Below, piece by piece: positions 8,288-16,809 of a DNA stretch of 64,000 bases (position 1 is the stretch's first letter; each line of letters starts with the position of its first letter). The notes below the pieces were generated by a model, which ran no database searches, was not told the origin of the DNA, and saw nothing but the letters and a program-made list of their open reading frames with translations. Source of the DNA: Salipaludibacillus daqingensis (GTDB taxonomy: Bacteria; Bacillota; Bacilli; Bacillales; Salisediminibacteriaceae); the NCBI RefSeq assembly GCF_029891575.1, contig NZ_JARZHF010000009.1, positions 186,001 through 250,000 on the forward strand, written 5' to 3'. The translations under genes were made by a program, and so were the position numbers.

Positions 8288-9121
8288 CTATCCTTGAACA
8301 TTGAAATATAAAAGAAGTGAAAGAATTAAAAGTATTGCAACCGTCACAGCTACTTTCCATTTTTCCCTGTTGCTACTAATAGGAACAGGAAATTCTCCTT
8401 TATGTTGACCTTTCTTTTTTACAATGAAATAAACAGCAATCGCCATTCCTATAAGGCTCATCACATGGCTTACACTCAAACCTCCTATCACTTGAGGATT
8501 TACTCTGGAGAATTCTACAATCCCTCTTATGAGCATAAAGCCAAACAGGTAATGTAAAAATACCTCTCCTGTGTAGCGAGGTGCTTGTAACTTTAACCAT
8601 AAATACCCAAATAAGATGTAATTTAATGTGAATTCATAGGCTTGAGCTGGATGGACCATTTCTCCATTGTTTTCAATTTTTATTGGCCACCAATCAGGTG
8701 CAGCAAAACCAAACACATCACACCCAATCCTACTAATTCCTTGAGCAAGTATTAAAGATGGCGCAACCAAATCTAATGTATTCCATACGGATAACTTCTT
8801 TTTCTTTAAATAGATATATCCTGTTAGTAACCCTCCTATAATACCTCCGTGTATGGAAAGACCACCTTGGTTAATGAATAGTATTTCTAATGGACGTTCC
8901 AAATAGTAACCAGGATTGTAAACAAATACAAAAATAACCCTCGCTCCTAAAATTCCTCCTAGTAAAGAATAAAAAACGCCATCTAATAGAAGATCTTTTT
9001 CGACATTTGCTTTTTTTGCTTCGTGTACTAATAATCCGACGCCTATCAACGCCCCGACGGCAATCATTACTCCAAAAAAATGAATAGATATGGGACCTAA
9101 ATGAAATAGTGGTTCGATCAT
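8288..9121 (-). CDS. lgt: Prolipoprotein diacylglyceryl transferase Lgt
   Basis: A membrane enzyme that moves diacylglyceryl from phosphatidylglycerol to the lipobox Cys of prolipoproteins. Starting at ATG 9121 it is about 277 residues, the usual length, and begins IEPLFHLGPISIHFFG, the typical Lgt start. Family motifs are present: GGLSIHGGIIGG (catalytic His region), RIGCDVFG (usually RIGNF) and HPAQAYE. About seven membrane segments. GGAAGGGA lies 11 bases upstream. It is probably an extra copy, since the usual Bacillus lgt neighbours (hprK) are absent. It sits between lipoprotein and wall genes and has its own shared-box promoter (copy 4), suggesting induced lipoprotein processing. Confidence 0.92.
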   Translation of the reverse strand: MIEPLFHLGPISIHFFGVMIAVGALIGVGLLVHEAKKANVEKDLLLDGVFYSLLGGILGARVIFVFVYNPGYYLERPLEILFINQGGLSIHGGIIGGLLTGYIYLKKKKLSVWNTLDLVAPSLILAQGISRIGCDVFGFAAPDWWPIKIENNGEMVHPAQAYEFTLNYILFGYLWLKLQAPRYTGEVFLHYLFGFMLIRGIVEFSRVNPQVIGGLSVSHVMSLIGMAIAVYFIVKKKGQHKGEFPVPISSNREKWKVAVTVAILLILSLLLYFNVQG

Positions 9122-9164
9122 CAGGTAAACAATCCCTTCCTTCTTATATTTTCTTAATGAGATA

Positions 9165-9196
9165 AAGATAAACTGCTGAATTGAAGAAAGTTTGAA
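9165..9196 (-). promoter_or_regulatory. Candidate response-regulator box and promoter (copy 4)
   Basis: On the - strand: TTCAA (9196-9192), six bases, TTCAA (9185-9181), ten bases, -10 TATCTT (9170-9165). It drives lgt and lies about 90 bases from the divergent copy 5. Confidence 0.65.
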
Positions 9197-9283
9197 TTTG
9201 TTCAAAAAATAAAAATACTATATTACATTAGAAATCTGTTTGTAATCAAATTGATATCAACTTAATCGAAAGGTAACCTCATT

Positions 9284-9315
9284 TTCACAGAACCTTCATA
9301 AACAATCAGTACATT
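9284..9315 (+). promoter_or_regulatory. Candidate response-regulator box and promoter (copy 5)
   Basis: On the + strand: TTCAC (9284-9288), six bases, TTCAT (9295-9299), ten bases, -10 TACATT (9310-9315). It drives the NlpC/P60-like gene. Confidence 0.55.
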
Positions 9316-9348
9316 AAGAGAGAACTATTAAATAGAGGAGTGGGAGAA

Positions 9349-10308
9349 ATGAAGAAATTAGTCATTAGTGCAACGTTGGCAGGTGCTGTATTTATAAGTC
9401 CTATGGTGGGGGAAGCAGCATTAGGAGATCAACTACTAAAAAAAGGGATGAAGCATGAAGATGTCAGGGAACTTCAATTGGAATTGAGAGAGACTGTCAG
9501 TATGGAATCACAAATAGACGGTATTTTTGGCCCTTTAACCAAACAATCAGTCAAGGAATTTCAAAGCAAAAAGGGAATCACTGTAGATGGCATTGTTGGA
9601 CCTGAGACTTTCTCTGCTTTTAATATACATAACAGTGACAGTTCTACTACTGTTGCTTCAAGTAGCAATGATTTAAACGCGTCTTCCGTTTTAAGAGAAG
9701 GATCGCGAGGAGCAGATGTAAAATCTCTCCAATCTGCTTTAAAAGATCTTGGAATGTATACATCAACCCTTGATGGTATTTACGGTCCTTTGACCGCTAG
9801 AGCTGTGAGAAACTTCCAGCAAGATGCAAATATACAAGTGGATGGCATTGCAGGGCCACAAACATTTAACTCGTTAAATGGAGAGGAAACATCGGGTGCT
9901 ACAACAGCTTCTTCTAATAACAGTAGTACAAGCCAATCAGCATCAGCAAATGTTGATCAATTAGTCCAAGATGCGAAAGACTTATTAGGTTCGTCCTATG
10001 TATGGGGTGGAACAACTCCTGCCGGCTTCGATAGCAGTGGTTTCATCGTGTATGTGTTTAATCAAAACGGGATTAACCTATCAAGAACTCATCGGGAATA
10101 TTATTATGAGGGAGAATCCGTCTCGAACCTTCAAAGAGGAGATGTTGTCTTCTTCCAAACCTATTTAGACGCACCTTCACATGCTGGAATCTACCTAGGT
10201 AATAATGAATTTATCCATAATAGCTCATCTCAAGGAGTCATCATTACAAGCATGGATAACTCTTATTGGAGTCCAAAATACATTGGTGCAAAACGTTACA
10301 CAAAGTAA
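9349..10308 (+). CDS. Secreted NlpC/P60-like wall protein with two PG-binding domains; catalytic Cys replaced by Ser
   Basis: A 319-residue exported protein. A signal peptide (about 1-22, ending GEA) is followed by two peptidoglycan-binding-1 domains (about 25-90 and 118-180, each with DGI-x-GP-LT and VDGI-x-GP-x-TF), a Ser/Asn/Thr linker, and a C-terminal NlpC/P60 domain (about 205-319). In active enzymes this domain has DCSG; here it reads GFDSSGF, codons GAT AGC AGT, so the nucleophile Cys is Ser. The catalytic His region SHAGIYLG and the later NEFIHNSS remain. It may be a non-catalytic wall-binding protein or have changed chemistry. ATG 9349 is preferred over GTG 9340 because of GAGGAGTGGGAG just upstream. 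Box copy 5 lies upstream, and a strong terminator follows. Confidence 0.85.
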   Translation: MKKLVISATLAGAVFISPMVGEAALGDQLLKKGMKHEDVRELQLELRETVSMESQIDGIFGPLTKQSVKEFQSKKGITVDGIVGPETFSAFNIHNSDSSTTVASSSNDLNASSVLREGSRGADVKSLQSALKDLGMYTSTLDGIYGPLTARAVRNFQQDANIQVDGIAGPQTFNSLNGEETSGATTASSNNSSTSQSASANVDQLVQDAKDLLGSSYVWGGTTPAGFDSSGFIVYVFNQNGINLSRTHREYYYEGESVSNLQRGDVVFFQTYLDAPSHAGIYLGNNEFIHNSSSQGVIITSMDNSYWSPKYIGAKRYTK

Positions 10309-10355
10309 CCTAATTAAGTATAAGAGGCAATTTCGAAAGTCATTTGACATTCAGA

Positions 10356-10392
10356 AAAACGAGTCAGGATATATCATCCTGACTCGTTTTTC
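10356..10392 (+). terminator. Strong terminator after the NlpC/P60-like gene
   Basis: A 14-15-bp perfect stem (arms near 10357-10370 and 10376-10390) whose flanks give A-rich and T-rich ends. Closely related hairpins with the core AACGAG-x-CAGGAT occur at 22797, 55938 and 61618. Confidence 0.85.
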
Positions 10393-10428
10393 TATGCAGT
10401 GGTTGTGTCGATCTTCTAAAGAGATGTG

Positions 10429-10668
10429 AATCAAATAGGTATAGACAGGAATATAGTCTAAAGTATCGTTTTAATGGGCGGCAGGGTATTATTTATACGT
10501 TTTGCTTCCTTTCACCGTCGACACTCTCTCGTTTCGGGCGCTATACGCTTCCTTTACTTTCCTTCGACAACAGACTCCTCTTCCTTCAGGGACTATCTCA
10601 TGATTATGCATCCCCCACCGGGAGGAACCATGAACCTAAATTATGTAACATAAAAATATCACACATCT
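10429..10668. repeat. Dispersed intergenic repeat, copy A
   Basis: A non-coding stretch that recurs in similar form at 61691-61886. Shared blocks include TCTAAAGTATCGTTTTA, a purine-poor TTCC-rich middle, CTTGATTATGCA-like sequence, CACCGGGAGGAACCAT, and TTATGTAACATAAAAA. Both copies follow a member of the same terminator hairpin family. No open frame is shared. It may be a degenerate small mobile element or a structured RNA. The end is set by where similarity fades. Confidence 0.7.
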
Positions 10669-10716
10669 AAGAAGTGTGATAGAGCCAAATTTTATACTTT
10701 CTTATCTTTTAAAATA

Positions 10717-10750
10717 AGCGAATCTTAAAATTATACTTTTAAGATTCGCT
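10717..10750 (-). terminator. Terminator of the BNR lipoprotein gene
   Basis: A 14-bp perfect stem (10717-10730 with 10737-10750) placed 20 bases after the stop. It is followed on the - strand by TATTTTAAAAG. Confidence 0.8.
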
Positions 10751-10770
10751 CTTATCATAGCTAAATGGTA

Positions 10771-11676
10771 TCAATTATCAACAGGGTCTCCGTTTTCAAC
10801 GAGAGGGCTCCAAGAAGTGCCTTGATCTTCTGACAAGTAAATCGAATCAGAAGCTGTTCCCACAGCAATCATATTTTCATCGGTTGGACTGACAGCTATA
10901 GAAAGAACTGGATCCTCAGAAGGGAGCACTCCGAATGATTCCCACGTTTCGCCCATATCTTCACTTATCATTAATCCTTCTACCTCTCCGACACCGTGAG
11001 CGATTAAGTGACCATCAGCATTATCGTCCACACTCGTCATTGTTAAATTTGAATTAATCTGAGTAAAACTTTCGCCTCCGTCTTCTGATCGATAAACACC
11101 ATCTCGCATGCCTGTAACAACAACGTCGCCATCAGAAGGGTCTGAAATAATCGAATATAACTCGAATTCGTTGAGATTAATTCCCTCTAAAGTTGCAGTT
11201 TCCCAGCTCTCACCACCATTTTGTGACCTTTTGACTTGCTGCCCGTAAGCATCAAAACCGTATATCACATTAGGATTTGCCTCATTCACCTCAATCAAAT
11301 GAAAATCAACTTCTCCATATAACATCCCTGTGTGCCAAGATTCCCCTCTATCTTCACTGATCATTAAACCAAGAGGATCTTCTAAATCGGACTCTGGATC
11401 AGGGTGACCGCTGCTCACAAACGTATTATCGGATGTAATAGTAAATCCCATAAAATCATGCCGCTCCTGTTGCTCACCTTGCCATGACATCCCATTATCT
11501 GTATCAATTTCAATAAGCCCATGATGGGTCCCCACAAATAAATAATCTGATTGTTCCCGATCAAAAGCTAGATCATGAATGTGAACAATCGACTCCACTT
11601 TTTCCGCTTCATCCGAACTTGTCGTGCATCCAGTAATCAATATAAACAAACTCATGCCTATTATCAACGTCTTCAA
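10771..11676 (-). CDS. BNR/Asp-box repeat lipoprotein (F510_1955-like)
   Basis: A 301-residue lipoprotein with lipobox ITGC (Cys 17), followed by a beta-propeller built of sialidase-type BNR repeats, each with an Asp-box such as SEDRGESW, SQNGGESW, SEDGGESF, SEDMGETW and SEDQGTSW. Such propellers bind ligands or proteins; no glycosidase catalytic residues can be claimed. The start is TTG 11676, with GAGGAG 8 bases upstream. It follows the TlpA-like thioredoxin gene by 26 bases and is likely its operon partner under promoter copy 6. Bacillaceae often carry this family near copper genes; its function is unknown. Confidence 0.75.
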   Translation of the reverse strand: MKTLIIGMSLFILITGCTTSSDEAEKVESIVHIHDLAFDREQSDYLFVGTHHGLIEIDTDNGMSWQGEQQERHDFMGFTITSDNTFVSSGHPDPESDLEDPLGLMISEDRGESWHTGMLYGEVDFHLIEVNEANPNVIYGFDAYGQQVKRSQNGGESWETATLEGINLNEFELYSIISDPSDGDVVVTGMRDGVYRSEDGGESFTQINSNLTMTSVDDNADGHLIAHGVGEVEGLMISEDMGETWESFGVLPSEDPVLSIAVSPTDENMIAVGTASDSIYLSEDQGTSWSPLVENGDPVDN

Positions 11677-11702
11677 TCTTCTCTCTCCTCTAATAGAACC
11701 TG

Positions 11703-12233
11703 TTAATCTCCATTGGGTACGATCGATTCTAAGGCTTCTAATACTTGAGATTTCGTTTTGCCTCCAATTTGGCGCTCTAAGACCATGCCTTCATCATCAA
11801 TGAGTAACGTATGTGGGATGGCACTTACTCCGTAAGCATTTCCTACAGCCATTCCTCGATCAATTGGATTTGGATAAGGTACTTGATGACGCTCAAGAAA
11901 TCTTTGCACTTGAATCGATGATTCATCAACATTAACCGCTATAATTTCAACATCTTTATCCTTATACTCGTCATAATGGTCCTTTAAATATTCCATCTTA
12001 TCTATACAATACGTACAATAAGTTGCCCAAAATGTTAAGTAGACACCTTTCCCTTTATAATCCTCTAAGTGAATTTCCTCCCCATCCACATCTTTAAGAA
12101 TAAAGTCTACCGCCTGATCTCCTGCATCCACCAATCCTCTTTCCTCTGAAAAATGTGTGTAAAATGTATAACCAATTGCCGCTACCATCGATAATAAAAT
12201 GATGGAACGAATCAGTAATCTATTTTTTTTCAT
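11703..12233 (-). CDS. Membrane-anchored TlpA/ResA-like thiol-disulfide oxidoreductase
   Basis: A 176-residue protein with an N-terminal signal anchor (about residues 7-25) and an AhpC/TSA-thioredoxin fold outside the membrane. The active site is FWATYCTYC (CTYC instead of the common CEPC or CPPC), and the cis-Pro loop is SAIPHTLLID. The altered CxxC residues should shift its redox potential. AGGAG lies about 8 bases before ATG 12233. It probably works with CcdA, encoded 7 kb away, which supplies electrons to such proteins in Bacillus. It is first in a two-gene operon with the BNR lipoprotein. Confidence 0.88.
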   Translation of the reverse strand: MKKNRLLIRSIILLSMVAAIGYTFYTHFSEERGLVDAGDQAVDFILKDVDGEEIHLEDYKGKGVYLTFWATYCTYCIDKMEYLKDHYDEYKDKDVEIIAVNVDESSIQVQRFLERHQVPYPNPIDRGMAVGNAYGVSAIPHTLLIDDEGMVLERQIGGKTKSQVLEALESIVPNGD

Positions 12234-12318
12234 CTAAATCTCCTCCAATAAAAGCAATCATTTCAAATTCTATCATAGATTATAATTATATCCTTTTACA
12301 ACATAATGAGCTTGTTTA

Positions 12319-12350
12319 ATAATACCGAGAAAATATGAAAATTGTGTGAA
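12319..12350 (-). promoter_or_regulatory. Candidate response-regulator box and promoter (copy 6)
   Basis: On the - strand: TTCAC (12350-12346), six bases, TTCAT (12339-12335), ten bases, -10 TATTAT (12324-12319). It drives the TlpA-like/BNR operon, with a 5' leader of about 80 bases. Confidence 0.55.
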
Positions 12351-12470
12351 GACGTATCGTTATTAATGGAATATTTGGAATCGATACTAATATACCCTAC
12401 TCTATCCCAATCCTTATTGATTTAATGTTACACAACCTTATGATACATTTTTAAGGAAAGGAATGAGGTA

Positions 12471-13013
12471 ATGGAGTATGTTATTCCTATAATAGATTTA
12501 GAGAAAATCGACTCAATGAAAAAAATATTAAAAAAGAAGTCTACTCGAGATTTTTTATTATTTGTTTTTGGGATTAATACCGGAATTCGTATCAGTGAAA
12601 TTCTTCCTTTAAAATTTCATGATATTTTTAGATGAACACCATCAACTTTACTCACATATTACCATTAATCATAACGACATATTCTTGAATAACCAAATTA
12701 AACAAGCGTTTAATGAACATACTCTATCAACCATCTACACAATGAACGACTATGTATTCAAATCTAATAAATCAATAGAACCGATCACGCGTCAACAAGC
12801 CTATCGGATTATTCATGACACGGCTAGAAAAGTCGGTTTGTCCGAAAATATTGGCACTCATACATTCGCAAAACATTCGGTTATCATGCGTATACGAAAG
12901 GCATTTCTGTTTCACTTATACAACAACGACTCCACCACTCTAGTCCATCAGAAACATTGAAGTATATAGGCATCGATCGTCATCACCTACTAAAATTAGA
13001 TGTAAATTTATAA
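12471..13013 (+). pseudogene. Frameshifted tyrosine recombinase (XerC/D-like small integrase)
   Basis: Three reading frames join into one integrase-like protein of about 180 residues. Segment 1 (12471 on) gives FLLFVFGINTGIRISEILPL, the catalytic Arg region of tyrosine recombinases. Segment 2 (about 12619-12868) gives ITRQQAYRIIHDTARKVGL and then GTHTF. Segment 3, back in the first frame to the stop at 13011-13013, gives FGYHAYTKGISVSLIQQRL and LHHSSPSETLKYIGI, the HxxR-box and final helix region, with the catalytic Tyr in LKYIGI. Frame changes lie near 12605-12620 and 12862-12872 and cancel each other. Small integrases of this kind are scattered in Bacillus and may be domesticated. It suggests past mobility of this region. 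Confidence 0.8.
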
Positions 13014-13031
13014 CGTTCAAGGGGGAAATTC

Positions 13032-14519
13032 ATGTTTTTAGACTCGATTGAAACAAATGCATTGGTGTTTCTCGGTGCATTCATTCTTATTGCAGGTGTA
13101 TTAGCTGCGAAATTCTCTACTCGATTAGGTGTCCCATCCCTTGTAATGTTTATTCTTGTAGGAATGATCATCGGCAGTGACGGGTTTGGCTTTGTACATT
13201 TCAACAACCCACAGCTAGCCCAAACCATTGGTATTTTCGCACTTATCATTATTCTATTTGAAGGGGGACTGCAAACAAAGTGGTCAACCGTTCGTTCGGT
13301 AGCTTTACCTTCATTATCCCTAGCAACTTTAGGTGTTTTCCTTACATCAGCCATTGTTGGCGGAGCAGCATATTATATTTTTGATGTCACGGTTACAGAA
13401 GCCCTTTTATTTGGAGCGATCGTCGGGTCCACTGACGCAGCAGCCGTTTTCGCAACATTAAAGGAACGGAATATTAAAGCAAGAATGGGAGCGATTTTAG
13501 AAGCCGAATCGGGAGCGAACGATCCGATGGCTGTCTTTTTGACCCTCTCATTCATAGAACTTATCCTATTACCAGAAACAAACCTTTGGTCCCTTATCCC
13601 TGCATTTTTCTGGCAAATGGCTGTAGGATTGCTGATTGGATTACTTTTCGGAAAATTGGCGTCGGAATCTATCAATCGTATCCATTTAGATTCCAGTGGT
13701 CTTTATCCACTTTTTTCTGTGGCGTTTGCATTATTAACCTTTAGTGTCGCTACCTTTTTGGAAGCAAGCGGATTTCTTGCAGTTTATGTAGCCGCCCTTG
13801 TTGTAGGTAATTCCGAGCTTACGTTTCGATATTCAATTTTTCAATTTAATGAAGGATTTGCTTGGATGTCACAAATTCTCATGTTTATTATCTTAGGTTT
13901 GCTTGTTTTCCCTTCACAAGTATTCACATTAGACGTTATGTTAAAAGGATTATTACTATCCTTCATTTTAATTCTCGTTGCCCGTCCTGCTGCCGTTTTT
14001 CTCTCAACGCTCGGTATGAAATACACTGTAAAGGAGAAAGCCTTTCTATCTTGGGCAGGATTACGAGGAGCCGTTCCTATCGTCCTCGCTACGTTTCCGA
14101 TTGTCGCAGGATTAGATAATGCTCAACTATTCTTTAACGTCGTTTTCTTTATTGTTTTAACATCAACGCTGATTCAAGGGTCAACCATTTCTTTTATCGC
14201 AAAAAAATTGAACTTAACGGGTCCAATTAAAGATACGCCTCATCACTCAATGGAGCTTATTTCCATGGGAAAAGCAAACGCAGAAATGGTTCAATTTAAA
14301 ACAAATGAACAATCTGCTATTGTCGGAAAGAAATTGCATGAAATTTCCTTCCCTCAAAAAGCGAATATTAGCGCCATCGTTAGAAATGAAAACCTCATCA
14401 CTCCTTACGGAGAAACAGAGATTAAAGAAGGTGACTTCCTATATATTCTTGTTGCCACTAGATTCAAGGAAGATTTGAAAAAAGTGCTAGAAGCTAAAAA
14501 ACAAAACGAAAAATCCTAA
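13032..14519 (+). CDS. CPA1-type K+(Na+)/H+ antiporter with C-terminal TrkA_C domain
   Basis: A 495-residue membrane antiporter. About 12-13 hydrophobic segments span residues 8-400, including GAIVGSTDAAAVFATL and AESGANDPMAVFLTL, typical of the NhaP2/CvrA branch that exchanges K+ for H+. The end (about 415-490) is a TrkA_C (RCK_C) ligand-binding domain with AIVGKKLHEI and GDFLYILVA, known in relatives to bind small ligands such as c-di-AMP. c-di-AMP genes are present at 55 kb, so regulation by that nucleotide is plausible but not shown. GGGGGA lies before ATG 13032. Monocistronic, closed by a strong terminator. The exact subfamily name is uncertain. Confidence 0.9.
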   Translation: MFLDSIETNALVFLGAFILIAGVLAAKFSTRLGVPSLVMFILVGMIIGSDGFGFVHFNNPQLAQTIGIFALIIILFEGGLQTKWSTVRSVALPSLSLATLGVFLTSAIVGGAAYYIFDVTVTEALLFGAIVGSTDAAAVFATLKERNIKARMGAILEAESGANDPMAVFLTLSFIELILLPETNLWSLIPAFFWQMAVGLLIGLLFGKLASESINRIHLDSSGLYPLFSVAFALLTFSVATFLEASGFLAVYVAALVVGNSELTFRYSIFQFNEGFAWMSQILMFIILGLLVFPSQVFTLDVMLKGLLLSFILILVARPAAVFLSTLGMKYTVKEKAFLSWAGLRGAVPIVLATFPIVAGLDNAQLFFNVVFFIVLTSTLIQGSTISFIAKKLNLTGPIKDTPHHSMELISMGKANAEMVQFKTNEQSAIVGKKLHEISFPQKANISAIVRNENLITPYGETEIKEGDFLYILVATRFKEDLKKVLEAKKQNEKS

Positions 14520-14522
14520 TAA

Positions 14523-14557
14523 AACCTCCGTTCACATAATTAATGTAAACGGAGGTT
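14523..14557. terminator. Bidirectional terminator
   Basis: A 10-bp-plus stem (14523-14532 with 14548-14557) followed by CTCTTTTT on the + strand and an A/T-rich flank on the other. It lies between convergent genes for the antiporter and the MFS protein. Confidence 0.85.
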
Positions 14558-14566
14558 CTCTTTTTA

Positions 14567-15796
14567 TTAATCTAATTTGCGGAAGTATGAGCTAAATATA
14601 ACGAGTAAACAGCTGAAAAGAAGCCCCGCACTTCCCCATATCGTCAAGATCGTCTGGATCGGCAAAGCTGCTGCAACGAGAAATGAAATGAGCCCAAAGG
14701 CAATTGGTTCAAATCCACTTGCCGCAAGTGTGATAATACTCATCACTCGCCCTAGTTTATCTTTATCTGTTCTTTCCTGGACAATGGTTACCGTTGGTAA
14801 ATAAACAAACATCGCCATAAATCCTGAAAGTCCCGCTAACAAAACGAGAAACAGAAGTGATTCTACTTGGCTGAACACAATAAAAAAAACAAAACTGAGT
14901 AAAAGCGACCCAAAGATGAGTCTTCCTCTTCGTTTTTTCATATTCCATACAACAATGATGACACTTGCTAGAAATGTCCCCATCGACAATCCAGCTTCTA
15001 GTAAACTTAGCTCAAACGGTGCTCCCCCTAATGCTTCTACAAGAATCGGAAAACTAATTATTAAAGGACCAATCATAAATAAGTTTATGATGACGATCGA
15101 GAGAGTCCCCGTGCGATGAACAGGAGATTGTTTTACGTAATTAAGCCCTTCTTTTAAATCGTCATATGCCGATGGACTTCCTTCCCGTTTTGCTGGCTTT
15201 GGATCACGGATAAACGGCGGGTATACAAGGATCGTCGATATAAATATCAACACCGCAGCAGCCGAAAACGTTAGTGTGAAGTCTCCAATCGTTAATAAAA
15301 ATCCTGCCACAAGAGGTCCGATGATAAACATCATTTCTGTTGACCCTTGAAATAGAGAGTTTGCCCGCTGCAACTGTTCATCTCTTACGATAATTGGAAT
15401 CATGGACGAAACAGCTGGAAAGAAGAAAGCATCTAGAAACCCAAACACGAGAGCAATAATAATGAGTGATGTCACTTGAAGCCAATCATTCAAAAATAAG
15501 ATGATCATTGCGACCATCACTAACCCTTGCAAAAAGTTTGTCACAAACATAATGAACGATTTGCGTATTTTGTCTGCCAATATCCCTCCATAGATCATCA
15601 TGATCACCCGCGGAATGGACACGGACATTAGAACTGCTCCCAAAACAGCAGGACGATTCAATACGTCAACGATATACCAAGAAACGGACAAAAAGAACAT
15701 AGAGAAACCAAGCATGATCGTTAAGCCTGACATCCACACAAGCATGAACGATCTATTTTTATATAATGACTTTGATGGAATAATTTCTTCGCTCAT
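14567..15796 (-). CDS. MFS transporter (DHA3-like drug efflux type)
   Basis: A 409-residue major facilitator with about 12 membrane segments and the loop motif GGILADKIRKS between TM2 and TM3. The overall look, with a central cytoplasmic loop FIRDPKPAKREGSPSAYDDLKEGLNYVKQSP, resembles MFS_3 proteins related to macrolide efflux pumps. The substrate cannot be read from sequence. GAGGAGAGGGA lies 4-8 bases before ATG 15796. No operon partner. Confidence 0.85.
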   Translation of the reverse strand: MSEEIIPSKSLYKNRSFMLVWMSGLTIMLGFSMFFLSVSWYIVDVLNRPAVLGAVLMSVSIPRVIMMIYGGILADKIRKSFIMFVTNFLQGLVMVAMIILFLNDWLQVTSLIIIALVFGFLDAFFFPAVSSMIPIIVRDEQLQRANSLFQGSTEMMFIIGPLVAGFLLTIGDFTLTFSAAAVLIFISTILVYPPFIRDPKPAKREGSPSAYDDLKEGLNYVKQSPVHRTGTLSIVIINLFMIGPLIISFPILVEALGGAPFELSLLEAGLSMGTFLASVIIVVWNMKKRRGRLIFGSLLLSFVFFIVFSQVESLLFLVLLAGLSGFMAMFVYLPTVTIVQERTDKDKLGRVMSIITLAASGFEPIAFGLISFLVAAALPIQTILTIWGSAGLLFSCLLVIFSSYFRKLD

Positions 15797-15960
15797 ACTT
15801 CCCTCTCCTCTTCAGACAAAAAAGGCCAGACTGCCCAAATATGAAGGAGTCTGACTTTCATAGATGATATTTATTTTAGCACAGATGAAAGCTTACCTTC
15901 ATACTGGAGAACTTTGTTGAATCTCCTCTTTATCAATTAAGCGGGCAGTTATCCAACTTA

Positions 15961-16620
15961 TCATTCGTCCTTAATGTTTAATCCTAAAATCTTCGATAGC
16001 CCTATCGCTTGTTCTGATGTCACCGTGCAGCCAGTCAGCTTATCCAAAGAAACAATTAGACTATCAAACGAAGAACTGCTCAAATCAATTCCATCCAAAC
16101 TTGTTTCTGCAAAGTTACATCCATCCATACGACAAGACTTAAATGCGACGTTTTTGAACGTTGATTCGTAAAAGTCTGTTTCAATGAGCGATGTTTCTTT
16201 AAAAGCTACTTGCTTACTGTCTGAAAATCCAAACGTACTATAGTTAGCGACACAGTTATGGAAGCTTACATTTCGCAACGTAGCCCCCGAAAGATTTCCG
16301 CCAGTCAATTTTGACTGGTTCACTTCCACACGATGAATGATCGCATCACTGAAATCAACATTCGATAAGTTACATTTTTCAAAAATCACGTCAGTAAATT
16401 CTACATTACGGAATTGTACATTTTCAAATGATACGTGTCGAAAAACCATTTGATCAAAGCGAATTTTATCCGCTGAGTGAGGTCGAAAGTGAAGATCATT
16501 CACTTCCCCCGATGAATACTCCTCTTCATCATTGATTATTTCTTGTAGATCCATACTTAGTAAGCCATCATTTATGCGAGGCTTTTCTATTTTTGATTTT
16601 GATTTTGATTTTTTCGTCAT
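15961..16620 (-). CDS. Pentapeptide-repeat protein
   Basis: A protein of about 219 residues. After a basic N-terminus (KSKSKSKIEKPR), residues about 55-200 form pentapeptide repeats A(D/N)LXX with frequent F/L at the central position (VSFENVQFRNVEFTDVIFE, CNLSNVDFSDA, TDFYESTFKNVAFKS). These fold as a right-handed beta-helix. Length is similar to Qnr gyrase-protecting proteins, but the repeat count and loops are not sufficient to call it Qnr. The end TSEQAIGLSKILGLNIK is common in Firmicutes relatives. ATG 16626 and ATG 16620 are both possible; 16620 has the better spacing to GGGAG. Confidence 0.8.
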   Translation of the reverse strand: MTKKSKSKSKIEKPRINDGLLSMDLQEIINDEEEYSSGEVNDLHFRPHSADKIRFDQMVFRHVSFENVQFRNVEFTDVIFEKCNLSNVDFSDAIIHRVEVNQSKLTGGNLSGATLRNVSFHNCVANYSTFGFSDSKQVAFKETSLIETDFYESTFKNVAFKSCRMDGCNFAETSLDGIDLSSSSFDSLIVSLDKLTGCTVTSEQAIGLSKILGLNIKDE

Positions 16621-16809
16621 TATCATAACTCCCTACTTTAAATAAATAAGTCAGTCTAAACTGTGAAAATACAGCGCCGATTTTCATTATGAATGTACAG
16701 TTGATTCCAGCACAGACCTTTATTCCAAAAGGTACTATTAAGCATAATACTTTACTTTTCGCTAATCCTAATAAAATATGTCTACTATGTTAGGAGGATT
16801 TAATTATCT

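Noticed and set aside
10429-10668. Insertion sequence
   Set aside because: No transposase frame and no clear terminal inverted repeats; kept only as a dispersed repeat.
15961-16620. Qnr quinolone-resistance protein
   Set aside because: Length is similar, but many unrelated pentapeptide-repeat proteins are this size, and no Qnr-specific loops can be recognised.
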